A stretch of DNA of 64,000 bases from Parerythrobacter_A sp963799315 (GCA_963799315.1 CAWCWP010000002.1:372001-436000); one strand, 5' to 3'. Positions 1 through 9,343 are shown, counted from the stretch's first letter. Program-made: numbers and translations. The notes: generated from the sequence alone by a model not told the origin.

Positions 1-2
1 GC

Positions 3-521
3 AATCCGCTGGGCGTCTATGGCGAGACCAAGGCGGCGGGCGAGGATGTGGCGGGCGAGGATGCAATCATCTGCCGCACCAGCTGGGTCTATGCTGCGGG
101 CGGCGGCAATTTTGTCCGCACGATGCTGCGGCTGATGCGCGAGCGCGATGCGCTGTCCGTGGTGGCGGACCAGATCGGCGCGCCGACCTGGGCGCCCGAT
201 CTGGCGCGCACGCTGTGGGCGCTGGCGCTGGAGGGGCAGCCGGGTATCTATCACCACCGCGATGCGGGCGTCGCCAGCTGGTATGATTTCGCGGTCGCCA
301 TTTACGAAGAAGCGCACGAGCTGGGCATGCTGTCAGGCGCTGTCGCGATTACGCCCGTCGCCACGCACGACTACCCCACCCCGGCGCAGCGCCCCGCATT
401 CAGCGTGCTGGACGACAGCGCGACTCGCGCATTGCTGGGCGACCGGACGCTTCACTGGCGCGTCAATCTGCGCCGGATGCTGAAGGAAGAACGGCACGTG
501 CTGGAGAATGCCGACGACTGA
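3..521 (+). CDS. rfbD: dTDP-4-dehydrorhamnose reductase, C-terminal part
   Basis: This is the last step of dTDP-L-rhamnose synthesis: NADPH-dependent reduction of dTDP-4-keto-rhamnose in the cytoplasm. The gene enters from the left edge without its N-terminal Rossmann half. About 172 residues remain. They begin just before the SDR catalytic Tyr-x-x-x-Lys, seen here as YGETK, followed by the ICRTSWVY and ADQIGAPTWAPDLA segments typical of RmlD. The C-terminus is complete and ends in a TGA. The next reading frame (rfbB remnant) starts 12 bases downstream, as expected for an rfb operon. Identity is secure; only the missing 5' part prevents a full description. Confidence 0.93.
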   Translation, partial: NPLGVYGETKAAGEDVAGEDAIICRTSWVYAAGGGNFVRTMLRLMRERDALSVVADQIGAPTWAPDLARTLWALALEGQPGIYHHRDAGVASWYDFAVAIYEEAHELGMLSGAVAITPVATHDYPTPAQRPAFSVLDDSATRALLGDRTLHWRVNLRRMLKEERHVLENADD

Positions 522-533
522 CCTGCTTGTAAC

Positions 534-848
534 GTGCTCGTAACCGGCGGGGCGTGCTTTATCGGCGGCACTTTCGTGGCGCACTGGATGGCGGGCGATG
601 GCGGGTTGCAGTTCAGGCCTCACCGCTTCCACCATGTTTCGACCGACGAAGTGTACGGCTCGCTCGGCTCCGATCCGGTGTGCGTAGCGGCGGCACAGGA
701 ATTGCAGGCCAGCGTCGACATCCTGCCGGACTGCATGGCCCGATGCCTCGGCGCGCAGCGCGTTCGAAAAGGTCGGGTTCCGGCATTAGCAACCGTACCG
801 GCCGACCACTGGCATGTTCGCGACGACGCAAGCGACCCGGCATCGTGA
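534..848 (+). pseudogene. rfbB: remnant of dTDP-glucose 4,6-dehydratase (internal deletion)
   Basis: The frame opens at a GTG with a glycine-rich nucleotide-binding start (LVTGGACFIGG) like the first residues of RmlB. After only about 25 residues it jumps to FHHVSTDEVYGSLGSD, which in RmlB normally lies about 100 residues further on. After that the protein match ends and the rest to position 848 is unrelated. The remainder of the catalytic domain, including the YSASK motif, is absent. This is a multi-hundred-base internal deletion plus loss of the 3' part, unlike the single-base indels elsewhere in the window. I read it as a genuine decayed gene. A functional rfbB could lie upstream of the window. 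Confidence 0.75.
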
Positions 849-1010
849 TGAACAACGCATCGTCCGACAGATCGCTCAACCCGGCATCGTGCCGGGCCAC
901 GGCCATGTTGCGTGGCCGAAGACGAAGGGGGCGCAGCGGATGCAGGGACTGGCCGGTTCGCGCGCTGATCGAGGGTGCTGCGGGCGTGCCGGTGCGCGCC
1001 AAGGTACTGC
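849..1010. other. non-coding stretch after rfbB remnant, nothing recognised
   Basis: Open frames exist on both strands but none has a recognisable domain, a convincing ribosome binding site or a neighbour that would explain it. With the tail of the rfbB remnant (from about 690) it forms about 320 bases of apparent junk between the rhamnose genes and the converging wecB. Confidence 0.5.
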
Positions 1011-2177
1011 TCAAACGCTGACGCCGTGCGCCGCCGCCACCGCTGCGGCAATCCGCGCGCTGGCCTTGCCGTCGCCATAGGGATTATGCGCCTGCGCCAT
1101 CGCGTCATAGGCCGCACTGTCGTCGAGCAGGCGGGCGGTTTCGCGCACGATACGCGCCGCATCGGTCGCCACCAGCAACGCAGTGCCTGCGTCCACGCCT
1201 TCGGGCCGTTCGGTCGTGTCGCGCATCACCAGTACCGGTTTGCCCAAACTGGGCGCTTCTTCCTGCACGCCGCCGCTATCGGTCAGGATGACGTCGGCAA
1301 GGCCCATCAGGCGGACGAAATGCGGGTAATCGAGCGGTTCGATCAGCGCGACGTTCCCGCGCCCTGCCAGCGCCGCTTCCATCACCGGGCGCACATTGGG
1401 ATTGGGGTGGACGGGGAAGATAACCGCTACATCGTCGCGGTTGGACAGCTGGGCCACGGCGGTGGCGATATTGGCCATGCCCGTGCCGAAATTCTCGCGG
1501 CGATGCGCGGTCAGGGCGATGATGCGCTTGCCCGCGAACCGGGCCGCAACCTCGTCCAGCCCGCTGGCCAATGACGGGTTCGCTTCGATCCTGCCATGCG
1601 TGGCGAGCAGCGCGTCGATTACCGTGTTGCCGGTGACATGAATGGCGCTTTCCGACACATTCTCCGCCCGCAATGCCGCCGCCGCGCCTTCGGTCGGCGC
1701 GAAATGCAGGTCACCGACCACGCCCACGACGCGGCGGTTTACCTCTTCGGGCCAGGGGGAATAAATATTGCCGCTGCGCAGTCCCGCTTCGACATGGCCG
1801 ACGGGAATTTTGCGGAAATAGGCGCTCAGCGTCACCATCATCGTGGTCAGCGTATCGCCATGCACCAGCACACGGTCGGGCTGCCAGTCATCGAGCGCCG
1901 CGCCGCACGCGACCAGCATCCGCGCCGCCAGCCCGTCGAGCGACTGGCCGTGCTCCATCAGGTCGAGGTCGATATCGGGCACTATCCCCGCAATCGCCAG
2001 CACCTGATCGAGCAGGTCGCGATGCTGCGCCGTAACCGCAACGCGCACGTCCAGATCGCCGCGCTCTTTCAGCGCATGGACGACAGGGAACATCTTGATC
2101 GCTTCGGGCCGGGTGCCGAAGCTGACGAGGATGCGGGGGCGTGCGGGGTCTTTTTCGGGCGGCACGGCGATAGTCAT
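1011..2177 (-). CDS. wecB: UDP-N-acetylglucosamine 2-epimerase (non-hydrolysing)
   Basis: Interconverts UDP-GlcNAc and UDP-ManNAc for surface polysaccharide synthesis. The 388-residue length is normal for the family. Conserved segments in order are SFGTRPEAIKM near residue 20, HGDTLTTMM, the active-site stretch HVEAGLRSGN with PWPEEVNRR, TAHRRENFG, and the UDP-binding LTDSGGVQEEAPSLGKP near the C-terminus. The ATG at 2177 lies three bases before the wecC stop, so the pair is translationally coupled. Together they supply UDP-N-acetylmannosaminuronic acid. An apparent fusion with wecC in this sequence is only the result of a frame break in wecC. Confidence 0.95.
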   Translation of the reverse strand: MTIAVPPEKDPARPRILVSFGTRPEAIKMFPVVHALKERGDLDVRVAVTAQHRDLLDQVLAIAGIVPDIDLDLMEHGQSLDGLAARMLVACGAALDDWQPDRVLVHGDTLTTMMVTLSAYFRKIPVGHVEAGLRSGNIYSPWPEEVNRRVVGVVGDLHFAPTEGAAAALRAENVSESAIHVTGNTVIDALLATHGRIEANPSLASGLDEVAARFAGKRIIALTAHRRENFGTGMANIATAVAQLSNRDDVAVIFPVHPNPNVRPVMEAALAGRGNVALIEPLDYPHFVRLMGLADVILTDSGGVQEEAPSLGKPVLVMRDTTERPEGVDAGTALLVATDAARIVRETARLLDDSAAYDAMAQAHNPYGDGKASARIAAAVAAAHGVSV

Positions 2178-2179
2178 GG

Positions 2180-3518
2180 TCAGGCGGCTTCCGGCCACAT
2201 GCCGCGCGTGTCGTACACCGTCTTGCCGCGGTGCATCTGCGGCGGCGTGTTGCGGAAGGCGTCGTGGTCCACCAGCACGCCGACCAGTTCGGCTTCCTTC
2301 ATGGCAGTAGCCGAAATCGACCAGCCGCGCGCCGCTATCCGCCAAAGCGCCGGGCAGCGCGTCCGCAAACGGTTCGACTACCAACAGGCGCGGGCCGAGA
2401 TCGGCGAGGCTTTCGGCGATCTGCAAGGCAGGCGATTCGCGGAAATCGTCGATATTGGGTTTGAAAGCGAGGCCGAGCAGCGTGAGTTTGGCGTCGGGCG
2501 CGCTGTCCGCCATTGCGCGCAACCGTGCCGCAACATGGTGCGGCTTGGCATCGTTCACTTCGCGCGCGGTGCGGATGACGCGGGTACGTTCGGGCGCGCC
2601 CGCCACCAGGAACCACGGGTCCACCGCGATGCAATGCCCGCCCACGCCGGGGCCGGGTTGCAGGATTTCCACGCGCGGGTGCCGGTTGGCGAGGCGGATG
2701 ACGTCCCACACGTCGATATCCATGTCCTCCGCCACCAGCGAAAGTTCGTTGGCGAAAGCGATATTCACGTCGCGGAAGCTGTTCTCCGCCAGTTTCACCA
2801 TCTCCGCCGCGCCCGCCTGTGTCGGCAGGCAATCCCCGCTGACGAAGCGGCGATAGAACGCGGCGGCGCGCTCGCTGCATCGCGGGGTCAGCCCGCCGAT
2901 GACGCGGTCGTTGGCGACCAGTTCGGCGATGATCTTGCCGGGCAGGACGCGTTCCGGGCAATAGGCGATGCAGATATCGGCCTCGCCCTCGCACACGCCG
3001 GGCACAGCCAGATCGGGGCGCAAACCCGCGAGCCGTTCGGCCAGCTGCTGCGTGGTGCCGATGGGGGACGTCGATTCCAGAATGACGCAGCTACCCTTCG
3101 CAACACGCGGCGCGATCAGGTCGAGCGCAGCCATCACATAGGATGTATCGGGCTGGTGCCCATCGGAGAATGGCGTGGGGACGGCGATGAGGTAGGTATC
3201 GGCCACCGGCGCTTCGAGCGAGGCGGACAGCAACCCCTGCCCGACCACCTGCTTCACCAGCGCATCCAGATCGCGTTCCTCGATATGCACCGCGCCCGCA
3301 TTGATGGTGTCGACGATATCGGCGCGCGCATCGACGCCGCGCACATTCAGTCCGGCGCGGGCCATCACGGCGGCGGTGGGCAGGCCGATATAGCCCAATC
3401 CGATCATCGCCACGTCGATGGTTTCGTCTTCGAGCGGCCAGTCGGCCTGCGCCGCATCATCGACGCGCCATCCGTCCGTTTCCAGCCCGTCGAGTCGAGC
3501 ACCTTCGATCTGGGTCAT
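2180..3518 (-). CDS. wecC: UDP-N-acetyl-D-mannosamine dehydrogenase (frame break near 3' end)
   Basis: Oxidises UDP-ManNAc to UDP-ManNAcA with two NAD+. The N-terminal NAD-binding motif is IGLGYIGLPTA. The central domain carries ENSFRDVNIAFANE, and the catalytic cysteine sits in GPGVGGHCIAVDPWF. The start at 3518 was chosen for its AGGAG eight bases upstream; 22 further codons upstream in frame lack a ribosome site. Near position 2300 the frame shifts by one base. The correct ending, including GKTVYDTRGMW, continues in another frame to a TGA at 2180. With the shift corrected the protein is about 445 residues, the family norm. The indel looks like a sequencing error. Confidence 0.92.
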
Positions 3519-3671
3519 GCCACGCGCTCCTGCCAGGCGAACGCAACGCCGGTATCGGCCGGGTCCGCATATCGCGTCGGTCATCGCAGCAATGGGTTAC
3601 CGAAGCGTTAGGCACGCTCTCGCAGCTCGCTTTACGCGATGCTCTGGCAGTGATGCGGGACGAAGAAATCT

Positions 3672-3745
3672 TGGAGCGGGTAGCGGGAATCGAACCCGCA
3701 TCACTAGCTTGGAAGGCTAGGGCTTTACCACTAAGCTATACCCGC
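3672..3745 (-). tRNA. tRNA-Gly (anticodon TCC)
   Basis: Read on the minus strand, a 74-base cloverleaf begins GCGGGTATAGC and ends with an encoded CCA. The acceptor stem pairs GCGGGTA with TACCCGC. The anticodon loop CTTCCAA is closed by a CTAGC/GCTAG stem, giving anticodon TCC. The T-arm contains the standard GGTTCGATTCC. It stands alone between wecC and the lipoprotein gene. Confidence 0.97.
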
Positions 3746-3847
3746 ACGTCGCAGAGTCTGAGCCTGCATCTCGTGCATGCCCGTCGCGCGGTTCCCGCTT
3801 TCGTGCATTGCATCGCTGGCGTCAATATGTGCCAGGCCGCCGGCTTG

Positions 3848-4501
3848 TCAGCGCGGGGCGGCTGCGTCTTCGCCGATGGGTGTAGCAACGCCGGTTTCCG
3901 GGTTCCCGGACGCCGGGTTCTTGACGTCTACCGTCAGTTCCACCCGGCGGTTCGCGGCCCGCCCGCTTTCATTGGGCGTGCCGTCGGGCAGGGCGTTGGG
4001 TTCGGCCGGATTTTGCTCGCCAAATGCGATGATCGCAATGCGCGCAGGGGGAATGCCAGCTTCCACCAGGACATCGCGTACGGCTTCCGCCCGCTCGCGC
4101 GAGACGCGCAGGTTTACCCGTTCGCTCCCGCCGGCATCGCTGTGTCCGCGCAAGGTAATGCGGCCACCGTCCGCGAACTGCTCCGAGCTGCGCACCGTCT
4201 GGAGCGCAGCGAGTCCTTCGGGGCTGATATCAGCCCCGTTCTTCTCGAAGCCGATGGTCGCGGTGAGCGGTTGCAGGATTTCCGCCGCCGGTTCGACTTC
4301 CGCTTCCTGATCGAAGATCGAATTGGTGGCAACTGTCGTCGGCGCTGCGTCCGCATCGGTGATGGCTGCCTCCGTGTCGGTCGGTTCGGGCGCAGGATCG
4401 TCTGCGGTGCGTTCGCAACCGGCGAGAACCAGCGCCACGGCAAGCAGACCGGAACAGGCGGTGCGCCGGCACAACGGCAAGGATGGGATGCGGTTTGTCA
4501 T
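3848..4501 (-). CDS. OmpA-domain lipoprotein
   Basis: A 217-residue predicted outer-membrane lipoprotein. The signal peptide ends in a lipobox (ALVLAGC). A low-complexity acidic Pro/Thr/Ala linker follows, then an OmpA C-terminal peptidoglycan-binding domain from about residue 75. In that domain FEKNGADISPEG and ITLRGHSDAGGSERVNLRVSRERAEAVRDVL are recognisable; the region keeps the D and R residues that contact diaminopimelate. The start at 4501 is preferred over the ATG at 4516 because a GGAAAA lies ahead of it and it avoids overlap with the antiporter stop. Likely tethers outer membrane to cell wall. A Pal function is possible, but no tol genes are adjacent. Confidence 0.85.
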   Translation of the reverse strand: MTNRIPSLPLCRRTACSGLLAVALVLAGCERTADDPAPEPTDTEAAITDADAAPTTVATNSIFDQEAEVEPAAEILQPLTATIGFEKNGADISPEGLAALQTVRSSEQFADGGRITLRGHSDAGGSERVNLRVSRERAEAVRDVLVEAGIPPARIAIIAFGEQNPAEPNALPDGTPNESGRAANRRVELTVDVKNPASGNPETGVATPIGEDAAAPR

Positions 4502-4512
4502 GCTATTTTCCG

Positions 4513-6438
4513 TCATGTCGTTTGCGGGCCACGGGCGGCGGATGTTTTCGCCGCCGCACCTTTTGCAGCCGATTTGCCACCACCCGCCTTCTTGGCCGCA
4601 TGTTCTTCTGCGGAAGGGGCGCGGGGCGGTGTGAAAGAAAGGATCGTGTCGCCCGCGCGCGGTTCGGGCCGTGCCGCGTGAGTGAAGAAGCGCACATTGC
4701 CCGTTTCGCGCATCAGCAGCAGCATGTGCGCCGATTCGGGCAGGCTTTCCTGCGCATCCTCGAAATCGAATTCCTCGGACAGGCGCGTCTTGCGGAAGAC
4801 CCAGCCCTGGTTCTGCCGTTCGTGGACATCGGCCACACCGAAGCCGCTTTCGAACAGCGCCCGCCCGCGAATGCTGGGGGGCAGTGCGTGGCGGTCCGTT
4901 TCCTCGGTCGATTCGCCCAGCTGGTACACTGCGTCGCGCCCGATTTCGTGCGCGAATTCGTTGCAGACCAGCGCATTATACGCCTCGTTGTCGGTCGCCG
5001 CGACCAGCATCTGGAACGGGGTCAGGTCGAGATTGTGCTCGGTCGCCTCGTTCAGGATTTCACCGTGATAGACCGGCAGGCCCTCGCGCCGGGCGGCGGA
5101 GAGGCGCTGCCAGCTTTGATCGACGATGGTCATCGGGATTTTCAGGGCTTCCAGTTGCTTGCCAAGCGCGATGGTCCAGGGCGTGCTGCCGACGATCAGC
5201 ACGCCCGGCCGCGTGGCGCCTTTCACCTTCAGCCATTTCGCCACCAGATCGATGGTGAAGCCGTGCGCCAGGATGGTGACGACCACGACCGCGAAGCTCA
5301 GCCCGATCAGCAGATTGCCGTCATTGAAGCCCAGTTCGTTCAGGCGCAGCGCGAACAGACCCGAAATCGCGACCAGAACGATGCCGCGCGGTGCGATCCA
5401 CGCGAGGAACAGCCGCTCGTTCCACGGCACCGAGCTGAAAGCCAGGCTGATGAGGATAGTCACCGGCCGCACCAGGAACAGCAGCGCCAGCAGGAACAGC
5501 ATGAGGCGGAAACCCTCGGCGCGGCGCGGATCGAGATATTCGAGATCCGACACATCGAGAGAGGACGACAGCAGGATGAAGATGCCGGACACCAGCAGCA
5601 CGGCGATGTTCTGCTTGAACGGATGGATCGAACGCAGGCTGGAGACATGCATGTTCGCCAGCGCCACGCCCATCACGGTCACGGCGACCAGACCGGCCTC
5701 GTGCTCGATCTTGTTGGACAGGACGAACACCGCGACAACCGCGACCAGCAGCACCGGAACCTTGAGATATTCGGGCACCACGCCGCGCGGAAATGCCCAG
5801 GCGATGGCGCGCGCCGCCGCGTAGCCGATAAGGCCGGCCAGGACTGCCGCAATGATGAGCGGCGGGACGACCTCGATCACGCTGGTACTGGTGCCCTCGG
5901 CCTCGGCTTCGGCGACCTTGCGGAAATATTCATAGGCGATCACCGCGCACAGCGCGCCGGTGGGATCGTTGACGATGGCTTCCCATTTCAGGATCGATGC
6001 AGGGCGGGTCTGCACCGAGGACTGGCGCAAAAGCGGGATCACCACCGTCGGGCCGGTGACCACCAGAATGCCGCCGAACAGAACCGCCACCGGCAGGGCC
6101 AAGCCGCCAATGTAATGCGCCGCCGCCGCACCGGCCGCCCAGCCTATCGCGACGCCGATCGTGGCCAGCCGCCACACCGCTTCGCCCGAATGGCGCAATT
6201 CGCGGTAATCGAGGCTGAGCCCGCCTTCGAACAGGATCAGCGCGACGCCGATGGCCACCATCGGTTCCAGCAGATCGCCGAACGCTGCTTCGGGGTCCAT
6301 GATGTCGAAGACGGGGCCGACCAGAAATCCGGCGGCCAGCATAAGCACGATGGCGGGCCAGCCGGTGCGCCACGCAACCCATTGCGCGCCGATACCCAGA
6401 ACGCCGACCAGCGCGATAACAAGTGCCTGTTGTTCCAA
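4513..6438 (-). CDS. CPA1-family Na+(K+)/H+ antiporter with RCK-like C-terminus
   Basis: A 641-residue inner-membrane cation:proton antiporter. Residues 1 to about 390 form around twelve hydrophobic segments. They include the transport-core signature EAIVNDPTGAL, with the Asn-Asp pair expected in electroneutral CPA1 exchangers, and FLAWIAPRGIV. From about residue 400 a cytosolic Rossmann-like regulatory domain begins (PGVLIVGSTPWTIALGKQLE), followed by a TrkA-C-like part. The last 30 residues are Lys/Ala/Gly-rich. This arrangement fits the NhaP2/KefC-like group that couples ion exchange to nucleotide or pH sensing. The gene follows apt on the same strand with a gap of about 80 bases. Substrate ion cannot be read from sequence. 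Confidence 0.88.
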   Translation of the reverse strand: MEQQALVIALVGVLGIGAQWVAWRTGWPAIVLMLAAGFLVGPVFDIMDPEAAFGDLLEPMVAIGVALILFEGGLSLDYRELRHSGEAVWRLATIGVAIGWAAGAAAAHYIGGLALPVAVLFGGILVVTGPTVVIPLLRQSSVQTRPASILKWEAIVNDPTGALCAVIAYEYFRKVAEAEAEGTSTSVIEVVPPLIIAAVLAGLIGYAAARAIAWAFPRGVVPEYLKVPVLLVAVVAVFVLSNKIEHEAGLVAVTVMGVALANMHVSSLRSIHPFKQNIAVLLVSGIFILLSSSLDVSDLEYLDPRRAEGFRLMLFLLALLFLVRPVTILISLAFSSVPWNERLFLAWIAPRGIVLVAISGLFALRLNELGFNDGNLLIGLSFAVVVVTILAHGFTIDLVAKWLKVKGATRPGVLIVGSTPWTIALGKQLEALKIPMTIVDQSWQRLSAARREGLPVYHGEILNEATEHNLDLTPFQMLVAATDNEAYNALVCNEFAHEIGRDAVYQLGESTEETDRHALPPSIRGRALFESGFGVADVHERQNQGWVFRKTRLSEEFDFEDAQESLPESAHMLLLMRETGNVRFFTHAARPEPRAGDTILSFTPPRAPSAEEHAAKKAGGGKSAAKGAAAKTSAARGPQTT

Positions 6439-6515
6439 ACGCTTAGCCCCTTATTGCGCCCGACCGTATCACAATGGCGCACTCCGGCAATGGCCGATCG
6501 GTTGTGCCCGTTCGC

Positions 6516-7055
6516 CTAGTCGCCTTCGAATTGCATCAGCGCATCGACCGCTACGCCCGCGTCGCGCAACCGTTCCGCGCCGCCGAGGTCCGGCAAGTCG
6601 ATGGCGAAGACAGCGTGGTCCACGACCGCACCCGCCTGTCGCAGCAAATCCACCGTCGCGAGCGCCGTGCCGCCTGTTGCGATCAGATCGTCGACGATGG
6701 TGATGCGCATACCCGGCGTAATGGCGTCGGGGTCTATCTCCAGCCGGTCGGTGCCGTATTCCAGCTGGTATTCGACGCCGATGGTGCGGGCAGGCAGCTT
6801 GCCCGGTTTGCGCACGGGCAGGAAGCCAATGCCCAGCCGCACCGCCACCGCTGCACCGAAAATGAAGCCGCGCGCTTCCATACCCGCGACGGCGTTGACC
6901 GGCTCGCGCACGGACAGGCGGTCGGCCATGTGCGCGATACAGGCGGCAAGGCCGGCACCATCCGCCAGCAACGTAGTGATATCGCGGAACTGGATGCCCG
7001 GCTTTGGAAAGTCGGGCACCGTGCGGACGAGCGCTTTCAGGTCGTCCGGCGTCAT
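6516..7055 (-). CDS. apt: adenine phosphoribosyltransferase
   Basis: Salvages adenine to AMP with PRPP. The 179 residues match the family length. The N-terminal VPDFPKPGIQFRDITTLL is diagnostic of Apt. The PRPP-binding loop is IVDDLIATGGTALATV near residue 125. It is the last gene of the petABC group, starting 11 bases after the petC stop, so it is probably cotranscribed with the bc1 genes; this neighbourhood is common in Sphingomonadales. Confidence 0.96.
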   Translation of the reverse strand: MTPDDLKALVRTVPDFPKPGIQFRDITTLLADGAGLAACIAHMADRLSVREPVNAVAGMEARGFIFGAAVAVRLGIGFLPVRKPGKLPARTIGVEYQLEYGTDRLEIDPDAITPGMRITIVDDLIATGGTALATVDLLRQAGAVVDHAVFAIDLPDLGGAERLRDAGVAVDALMQFEGD

Positions 7056-7066
7056 AGGAACGCGTC

Positions 7067-7954
7067 CTATTCGTCCGTGTCCCGCCGCACCGGCGTCTGC
7101 GTTTTCAGCCCGGCCCAGATGTTGCGATAGGCGAGGTAAGCCAGAATCGTGGCGAAGATCAGGAAGCCGATGAACCAGACGCCCGTCTGCTTGCGCTGCT
7201 GCAGCTTGGGTTCTGCCGTCCAGGCCAGGAACGCCGCGACGTCGGTGGACATCTGGCCGATGGTGGCTTCCTTGCCGTCATCATATGTAACCTGCCCCGT
7301 TGCGGTCAGCGGCGGGGCCATCGCGATATTGAGGTTGGGGAAGTACTTGTTGAAATAGAGACCGGTCGGCGTCTCGAATTCCGGAAACGCCTCGACCAGC
7401 TTTTCGCCGTCATGGTTTTCATGCTTCCGGTAATCGCCATAGCCCGCCAGCAGCGATGCAACATAGGCCGTGCCGTCGTGCCGTGCCTTCGTCATCAGCG
7501 AAAGATCGGGCGGGATGGCGTTGTTGTTCGCGGCAGCGGCGGCAACATTGTTGGGATAGACTTCTGGGAAATAATCCTGCGGCTTGCCGGGCACCAGAAT
7601 GTTTTCGCCGGTAGCTTGGTCGATGCCCGGAACCTGCCATTCCGCCGCCAGCGCCTTCACTTCGTCTTCGGTGTAGCCGAGTGCGGCCAGATCGCGGAAC
7701 GCCACGTATTTCAGGCTGTGGCAGGCGGCGCACACTTCCTTGTACACCTTGTAGCCGCGCTGGAGCTGCGCGTTGTCCCAGCGGCCCAGAATACCGTCCT
7801 GCGCAAAGCCGATGGGCTGCGGGTGCTCGTAGAACTCGTATTCGGCGGACAGCACCTTGTCTTCGGTCGCCCAGGTATAAAACCCGGTGAAGAACGAGAT
7901 CATCACGACGGTCGCAAAAACGAACCCTGCGAGAATGGCAAACAGGCGAATCAT
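7067..7954 (-). CDS. petC: cytochrome c1, bc1 complex
   Basis: Haem-c subunit of the ubiquinol:cytochrome c oxidoreductase, anchored with its haem domain in the periplasm. An uncleaved-looking hydrophobic N-terminus (residues 1-30) is followed by the haem motif CAACH near residue 80. A C-terminal anchor lies at about residues 260-280. The sixth-ligand region reads NIAMAPPL where most c1 proteins have an Ile-Ala-Met-Pro-Pro-Pro-Leu type sequence; the methionine is kept. Length (295 residues) is normal. It lies 24 bases downstream of petB in the petA-petB-petC operon. Confidence 0.95.
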   Translation of the reverse strand: MIRLFAILAGFVFATVVMISFFTGFYTWATEDKVLSAEYEFYEHPQPIGFAQDGILGRWDNAQLQRGYKVYKEVCAACHSLKYVAFRDLAALGYTEDEVKALAAEWQVPGIDQATGENILVPGKPQDYFPEVYPNNVAAAAANNNAIPPDLSLMTKARHDGTAYVASLLAGYGDYRKHENHDGEKLVEAFPEFETPTGLYFNKYFPNLNIAMAPPLTATGQVTYDDGKEATIGQMSTDVAAFLAWTAEPKLQQRKQTGVWFIGFLIFATILAYLAYRNIWAGLKTQTPVRRDTDE

Positions 7955-7978
7955 GTCAGGTCAGCTCTTTCGTCTGTA

Positions 7979-9343
7979 TCATTCGGCGGGAAGCGGCTCG
8001 GCGGAGCCGGTGCCGGTGCGGGGGCCGGACGAAGCGGCAGTTGGCCCGCCATCCTTCTTGCCACCCAGAACCTTGCCCGCGAGCGAGCTGTCGGCATCGT
8101 GGCCCAGCACCGCTTCGGTGATGGAATAGGGCAGCGGATCGGGCTTTTCGATGGAGGACACCACCGGGATCACGATCAGGAAGTGGATGAAGTACCACGC
8201 CGTGCACAGCTGGCTGAGCATCACATAGGGCTCTTCCGCAGGCGCACCGCCGAGGTAGAACAGCCCGGCCAGCACCACCATGAAGAACCAGAAGAACTTG
8301 CGGTACAGCGGGCGGTAATTCGCCGAACGCACCGGCGACCGGTCCAGCCACGGCAGCACGAACCACAGCAGGATCGCGGCAAACATGGCCAGCACGCCCC
8401 ACAGTTTTGCCGACAGGATGAAGTCGAAGGTGAAGGCGCGCAGGATCGCGTAGAACGGGTAGAAATACCATTCGGGCACGATATGCGCCGGCGTGGCGAG
8501 CGGGTTCGCTTCGATATAATTATCCGGGTGGCCCAGCACGTTCGGCATGAAGAACACGAATGCGCAATACAGGATCAGGAACACGCCCAGCCCGAAGCCG
8601 TCCTTCGCCGTGTAATACGGGTGGAACGGAACGGTATCGCTTTCCTTCTTCACTTCCACACCCGTCGGGTTGGAGGAGCCGGGAATGTGCAGCGCCCAGA
8701 CGTGCAGGATGACGACGCCCATCGTCACGAACGGCAGCAGGAAGTGCAGCGAGAAGAAGCGATTGAGCGCAGCGTTGTCAGGGGCGAAACCGCCCACCAG
8801 CCAGATCTGCAACGGTTCGCCCACCAGCGGGATCGCGCCGAACAGGCCGGTAATCACCTTGGCACCCCAGAAGCTCATCTGGCCCCACGGCAGCACATAG
8901 CCCATGAACGCGGTCGCCATCGCCAGCAGGAAGATAACCACGCCCAGCAGCCAGATCATCTCGCGCGGGGCCTTGTAGGAGCTGTAATAGAAGCCGCGGA
9001 AGATATGCAGGTACAGCACGAGGAAGAAGAAGCTGGCGCCGTTGGCGTGCATGTACCGCATCATCCAGCCCCAGTTTACGTCGCGCATGATGTGCTCGAC
9101 GGATGCGAAGGCGACGGTGTCGTTGGCAGCGTAATGCATGCCCAGAATGACGCCGGTGATGATCTGGAGCACGAGGCAGAAGCCCGCCAGCACGCCGAAA
9201 TTATACATGTAATTCAGGTTGCGCGGCACCGGATAGCCTGCGCCCACAGCGTTGTAGACCAGCCGCGGCAATGGCAGCTTTTCATCGATCCACTGCGTGA
9301 AATCGTTCTTCGGTTCGTATTGGCGCGCCCAGGGGAAACTCAT
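7979..9343 (-). CDS. petB: cytochrome b, bc1 complex
   Basis: The membrane core of complex III, with two b haems and both quinone sites. The 454-residue protein carries the expected eight-helix pattern. Visible signatures are LPWGQMSFWGAKVITGLF with GEPLQIWLVGG around the Qo site, and the PEWYFYPFYAILRA (PEWY) motif. Paired histidines lie in helices 2 and 4. The C-terminal 30 residues are a Gly/Ser/Pro-rich tail beyond the usual end. The start at 9343 lies 18 bases from the end of petA, supporting one operon. Confidence 0.97.
   Translation of the reverse strand: MSFPWARQYEPKNDFTQWIDEKLPLPRLVYNAVGAGYPVPRNLNYMYNFGVLAGFCLVLQIITGVILGMHYAANDTVAFASVEHIMRDVNWGWMMRYMHANGASFFFLVLYLHIFRGFYYSSYKAPREMIWLLGVVIFLLAMATAFMGYVLPWGQMSFWGAKVITGLFGAIPLVGEPLQIWLVGGFAPDNAALNRFFSLHFLLPFVTMGVVILHVWALHIPGSSNPTGVEVKKESDTVPFHPYYTAKDGFGLGVFLILYCAFVFFMPNVLGHPDNYIEANPLATPAHIVPEWYFYPFYAILRAFTFDFILSAKLWGVLAMFAAILLWFVLPWLDRSPVRSANYRPLYRKFFWFFMVVLAGLFYLGGAPAEEPYVMLSQLCTAWYFIHFLIVIPVVSSIEKPDPLPYSITEAVLGHDADSSLAGKVLGGKKDGGPTAASSGPRTGTGSAEPLPAE

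Noticed and set aside
613..1162. Minus-strand frames over the rfbB remnant as a gene
   Set aside because: Arg/Ser-rich composition without any recognisable motif, overlapping the wecB 3' end in another frame.
1011..3584. A single 857-residue WecC-WecB fusion protein
   Set aside because: The wecC C-terminus (GKTVYDTRGMW) continues in another frame to its own stop at 2180, and wecB has its own ATG at 2177. The fusion comes from one indel near 2300.
1596..3611. A long plus-strand frame opposite wecB-wecC, and similar long antisense frames opposite the antiporter, bc1 and GTA genes
   Set aside because: They are shadows produced by high GC and codon bias of the true genes. They have no domains and Arg/His/Gln-rich composition.
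3672..3745. tRNA-Gly as an integration site
   Set aside because: No repeated tRNA 3' fragment or integrase was seen nearby.
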